From Jiella pelagia (lineage in GTDB: Bacteria > Pseudomonadota > Alphaproteobacteria > Rhizobiales > Rhizobiaceae): 64,000 bases of DNA. Positions 61,421-64,000 of this stretch are shown piece by piece. Position numbers and translations under genes: made by a program. Location of the stretch: the NCBI RefSeq assembly GCF_026898155.1, contig NZ_CP114029.1:379501-443500 (forward strand). The letters run 5' to 3'. Positions within the stretch are counted from its first letter, which is position 1. Each line of letters starts with the position of its first letter. The notes below the pieces were generated by a model, which saw only the letters and a program-made list of their open reading frames with translations, was not told the DNA's origin and made no database searches.

Positions 61421-62004
61421 GCGCGGCGCTGCTTGGAAAGATCCTCTGGGTGCTGATGGTCGCCGGATGGTACGTCATCCGCTATCCGTTCGAGCGGCGC
61501 GCCAAGCGCGGCCGCGTCGAGAAGACCGCGCGGGGCAAGGCGGAAACGGCCCGCATGCTGATCTCGCTGACCGGCCTCGGCATCCTGCCGGGCATCTTCG
61601 TCGCAACCGGCTTTCCCCGCTTCGCCACCTACGCGCCGTCGCCGCTCCAGACGGCTCTGGGGCTCGTCCTGATGGTCGCGGCCCTGGTGCTCTTTCGCCT
61701 CACCCATAAGGCGCTCGGCAAGATGTGGTCGGTCTCTCTCGACATCCGCGAAAAGCACGAGCTGGTCACGCGCGGCATCTACGAACGCGTTCGCCACCCG
61801 ATGTACACCGCCTTCTGGACGATGGCCCTCGCCCAGGCCCTGCTTCTGCCCAACCTCGTCGCCGGCCTGGCCGGCATCGTTGGCTTCGGCACGCTCTATT
61901 TCCTGCGCGTCGGCCCGGAAGAGGCGATGATGGAGGAGCGTTTCGGAGAGGCCTATCGCGACTACAGCCGGCGCACGGCACGGCTGGTCCCGGGGGTCTA
62001 CTGA
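61417..62004 (+). CDS. Isoprenylcysteine carboxyl methyltransferase (ICMT/PEMT)-family membrane protein
   Basis: A 195-residue integral membrane protein with four to five helices. The C-terminal HELVTRGIYERVRHPMYTAFWTMALAQALLLPN, then EEAMMEERFGEAYRDYSRRTARLVP is the family signature (RHPxY and E-E-RFG-Y-Y), which forms the SAM-binding part. Bacterial members methylate lipids or unknown hydrophobic substrates. Start overlaps the hydrolase gene (ATGA). It converges with the DEAD-box helicase. Confidence 0.88.
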   Translation: MSAALLGKILWVLMVAGWYVIRYPFERRAKRGRVEKTARGKAETARMLISLTGLGILPGIFVATGFPRFATYAPSPLQTALGLVLMVAALVLFRLTHKALGKMWSVSLDIREKHELVTRGIYERVRHPMYTAFWTMALAQALLLPNLVAGLAGIVGFGTLYFLRVGPEEAMMEERFGEAYRDYSRRTARLVPGVY

Positions 62005-62178
62005 TCCCGTCGGCCCTGGTCTGCGACCGGCGCCGAGGGGTTTACGCTCAATCGCCGCGGCTTATCGAGGCCGGCGCCATCGCGCCGCCGCCGCCGCCGG
62101 CCTTGGCGCTCGGCGCACTTATGTTTCGAGGCACGGCAAGCCTTGGCGCACGCCCGTCGTCATGAGGCGGCGCGGCGA

Positions 62179-64000
62179 CTACTCGCCGCGGTGCTCGGGC
62201 TTGGGGCGCTTCGGCTTGCGCGGCCTGTCCCCTGGCGCAGCCGGAGCCCGCCCGCCTTCGGGCGCCCCGCCTTCCGGGTTGCCGCCCTTGCGATGAAACG
62301 GCTTCTTGCCGCGCGGCGCGTCGAAGGCCGGCTTGCCGCCCCTGCCCCGCGGGCCGCCTCCCGGACCGCCGGGCCCGCCAGGCCCGCGCCCACCGCCAGG
62401 CCCGCCGCGGCCGCGCGGCGCATCGCCGCCCGGACCATCGGCAAAGGAGATGGTGATGTCGTCGCCGTCGCTGACTTCGGCGGCGCTCGCGAACTTCTTG
62501 GCGACGCTCTCGGCGATCTCGAACTTGGTCTCGCGATCGTAGATCTTGATCGCGCCGATCTCCGTCCGGGTGATCTTGCCGCGCCGGCAGATCAGCGGCA
62601 GGATCCACTTGGGATCGGCGTTGTTGCGCCGGCCGACATCCATGTGGAACCACACCACCGGCCCGCCACGCACCTGCTCCCGGCCGCCGGGCCCCGAGCC
62701 GCCATCACGGTCCGACCCGCGGTTCTTGGCGCCGTATTCCCGCTCCTTGGCAACCTTCAGATCCGGCCCGAAGCCGGGATCGAACACGTCCTCCGGCGCT
62801 GGCAGCCGGGCGCGGTAAAGCCGCGCCAGTGCCGCCGCGAGGCTCCTCGGCGCTGCGGCTTTCCAGAAGACGCTTTGCGGCGGTGACATCCTCTTCGCTC
62901 GCCGGCTCGGTCAGAAGCGGGTCGGCCAGCATCCGCTCCTCGTCGAGGCGGCGGATCGTCTCGGCGGAGGGCGCACCGGACCAGACCGCGCTGATATTCG
63001 CCTCGGCCAGCAGCCGCTCGGCCTTGCGGCGCCGGGAAATCGGCACCAGCAGCGTCGACACGCCCTTGCGCCCCGCCCGGCCGGTGCGGCCCGACCGATG
63101 CTGCAGCGTTTCGGCGTCGCTCGGCAGTTCGGCATGGATGACGAGGTTGAGGCTCGGCAGGTCGAGGCCTCGGGCGGCGACGTCGGTCGCGACGCAGACC
63201 CGCGCCCGGCCGTCCCGAAGCGCCTGCATCGCCTGGTTCCGCTCCGCCTGGCCGAGTTCGCCCGACAGGGTCACCACGGAGAAACCCCGCTCCAGCAGTC
63301 CCGAGGAGAGATGGCGCACCGATTCGCGGGTGTTGCAGAAGACGATGGTGCTCGGTGATTCGGCCTCGCGCAGGACGTTGACGATGGCGTGCTCTACCTC
63401 GTTCGGCGCGATGCGGATCGCCCGGTATTCGATGTCGACATGACCGGTCGTGCCCTTGGCGACCTCAATGCGCTGAGCATTGCGCTGATAGCGCTTGGCC
63501 ATCGCCATGATGGTCTTGGGCAAAGTGGCGGAGAAGAGCAGCGTGCGGCGCTCGGCCGGCGTCGCTTCGAGCAGGAATTCCAGATCCTCGCGGAAGCCGA
63601 GATTGAGCATCTCGTCTGCTTCGTCGAGAACCAGCGCCTGCAAGGCGCCGATCTGCAAGGCCCCGCGCTCCAGATGATCGCGCAGCCGGCCGGGCGTGCC
63701 GACGACGATATGGGCGCCGCGATCGAGCTTGCGGCGCTCGGCCCGCGGGTCCATGCCGCCGACGCAGGTGACGATCTCGGCGCCGGCATGGGCATAGAGC
63801 CAGGACAGCTCGGTTGTGACCTGGATGGCCAGCTCGCGCGTCGGCGCGACGATCAGCGCCATCGGCTCGCCGGCCCCGGAGAACCGCTCCTCCTCGCCAA
63901 GCAGGGTCCCGGCGATGGCGAGGCCGTAGGCGATGGTCTTGCCCGATCCGGTCTGGGCCGAGACGAGCAGGTCGCGCATTGCCGTGCCCTCCTCCAGAAC
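62179..64000 (-). CDS. DEAD-box RNA helicase with DbpA-like RNA-binding C-terminus, start outside the window (one frame break)
   Basis: The N-terminus lies beyond 64000. The visible helicase core has SAQTGSGKTIAYGLA (motif I), APTRELAIQ (Ia), GTPGRLRDHL (Ib), VLDEADEML (II), LFSATLPK (III), VATDVAARGLDLP (V) and HRSGRTGRAGRKG (VI). The C-terminal part has a DbpA/CsdA-type RNA-binding domain (GGPVVWFHMDVGRRNNADPKWILPLICRRGKITRTEIGAIKIYDRETKFEIAESVAKKF) and ends in a long Gly/Arg/Pro-rich RGG-like tail. The frame breaks at 62839-62845 (GAGCCTC in the coding strand); correction reads SAEELAAALARLYRARLPAPEDVFDPGFGP. Likely role: ribosome assembly or cold adaptation. Confidence 0.92.

Overview
The window is GC-rich (roughly two thirds G+C by eye) and reads as the chromosome of an alphaproteobacterium, most likely of the order Hyphomicrobiales and able to use C1 compounds or alcohols. 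The basis is a set of proteins known from tetrahydromethanopterin (H4MPT)-linked formaldehyde oxidation, a PQQ-alcohol-dehydrogenase-associated ABC system with a MoxY-like sensor, rhizobial-type prophage proteins (DUF6074, DUF2213) and DUF3422. I cannot name the genus.

Layout. 1-5651: a glycolate oxidase operon (glcD-glcE-glcF, minus strand) with an Uma2 protein and a DUF433/DUF5615 toxin-antitoxin pair inserted between its subunits, then DUF3422. 5838-10210: an L-lactate oxidation operon lutA-lutB-lutC that also carries a macrodomain protein and two DUF29 proteins. 10211-12253: a visibly AT-richer patch with one unrecognised 483-residue protein, a small membrane ORF and a strong hairpin. 12254-14373: a LysE-type exporter and two envelope proteins. 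14548-32892: an 18.3-kb element inserted in tRNA-Thr(UGU), bounded by 47-bp direct repeats. It has a tyrosine integrase, an RHH repressor candidate, an excisionase-like HTH protein, a serine recombinase, terminase, a DUF2213 protein and a tape measure, but no recognisable portal, capsid or tail genes.

33023-46448: a C1 cofactor locus (HisA-like protein, H4MPT-linked ATPase-fold protein, DUF447, DHPS-like protein, amino-acid kinase, and an MfnB-FolB fusion), split by a Hint-domain gene plus a decayed copy, a paoABC-type molybdenum aldehyde oxidoreductase, and a PIN-domain pair. 46575-55247: a plus-strand run with a periplasmic binding protein, histidine kinase, response regulator, small secreted protein, beta-propeller, Asp-rich secreted protein, ABC ATPase and permease, and two further proteins. 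55326-64000: tRNA-Trp, an HWE kinase, a CorA-like transporter, a luciferase-like monooxygenase, a lipase-like membrane protein, an ICMT-like methyltransferase and a DEAD-box helicase running off the end.

The most striking sequence-level signal is that at least 21 genes or gene parts are broken by a single extra base in the middle of GAGCTC, read as GAGNCTC (N = C, G or T). Removing that base restores family-like proteins every time. I found only three uninterrupted GAGCTC sites. I regard these as probable sequencing errors, possibly caused by base modification of that motif, and I annotate the genes across them. Two further frame breaks lie in G/C homopolymers.
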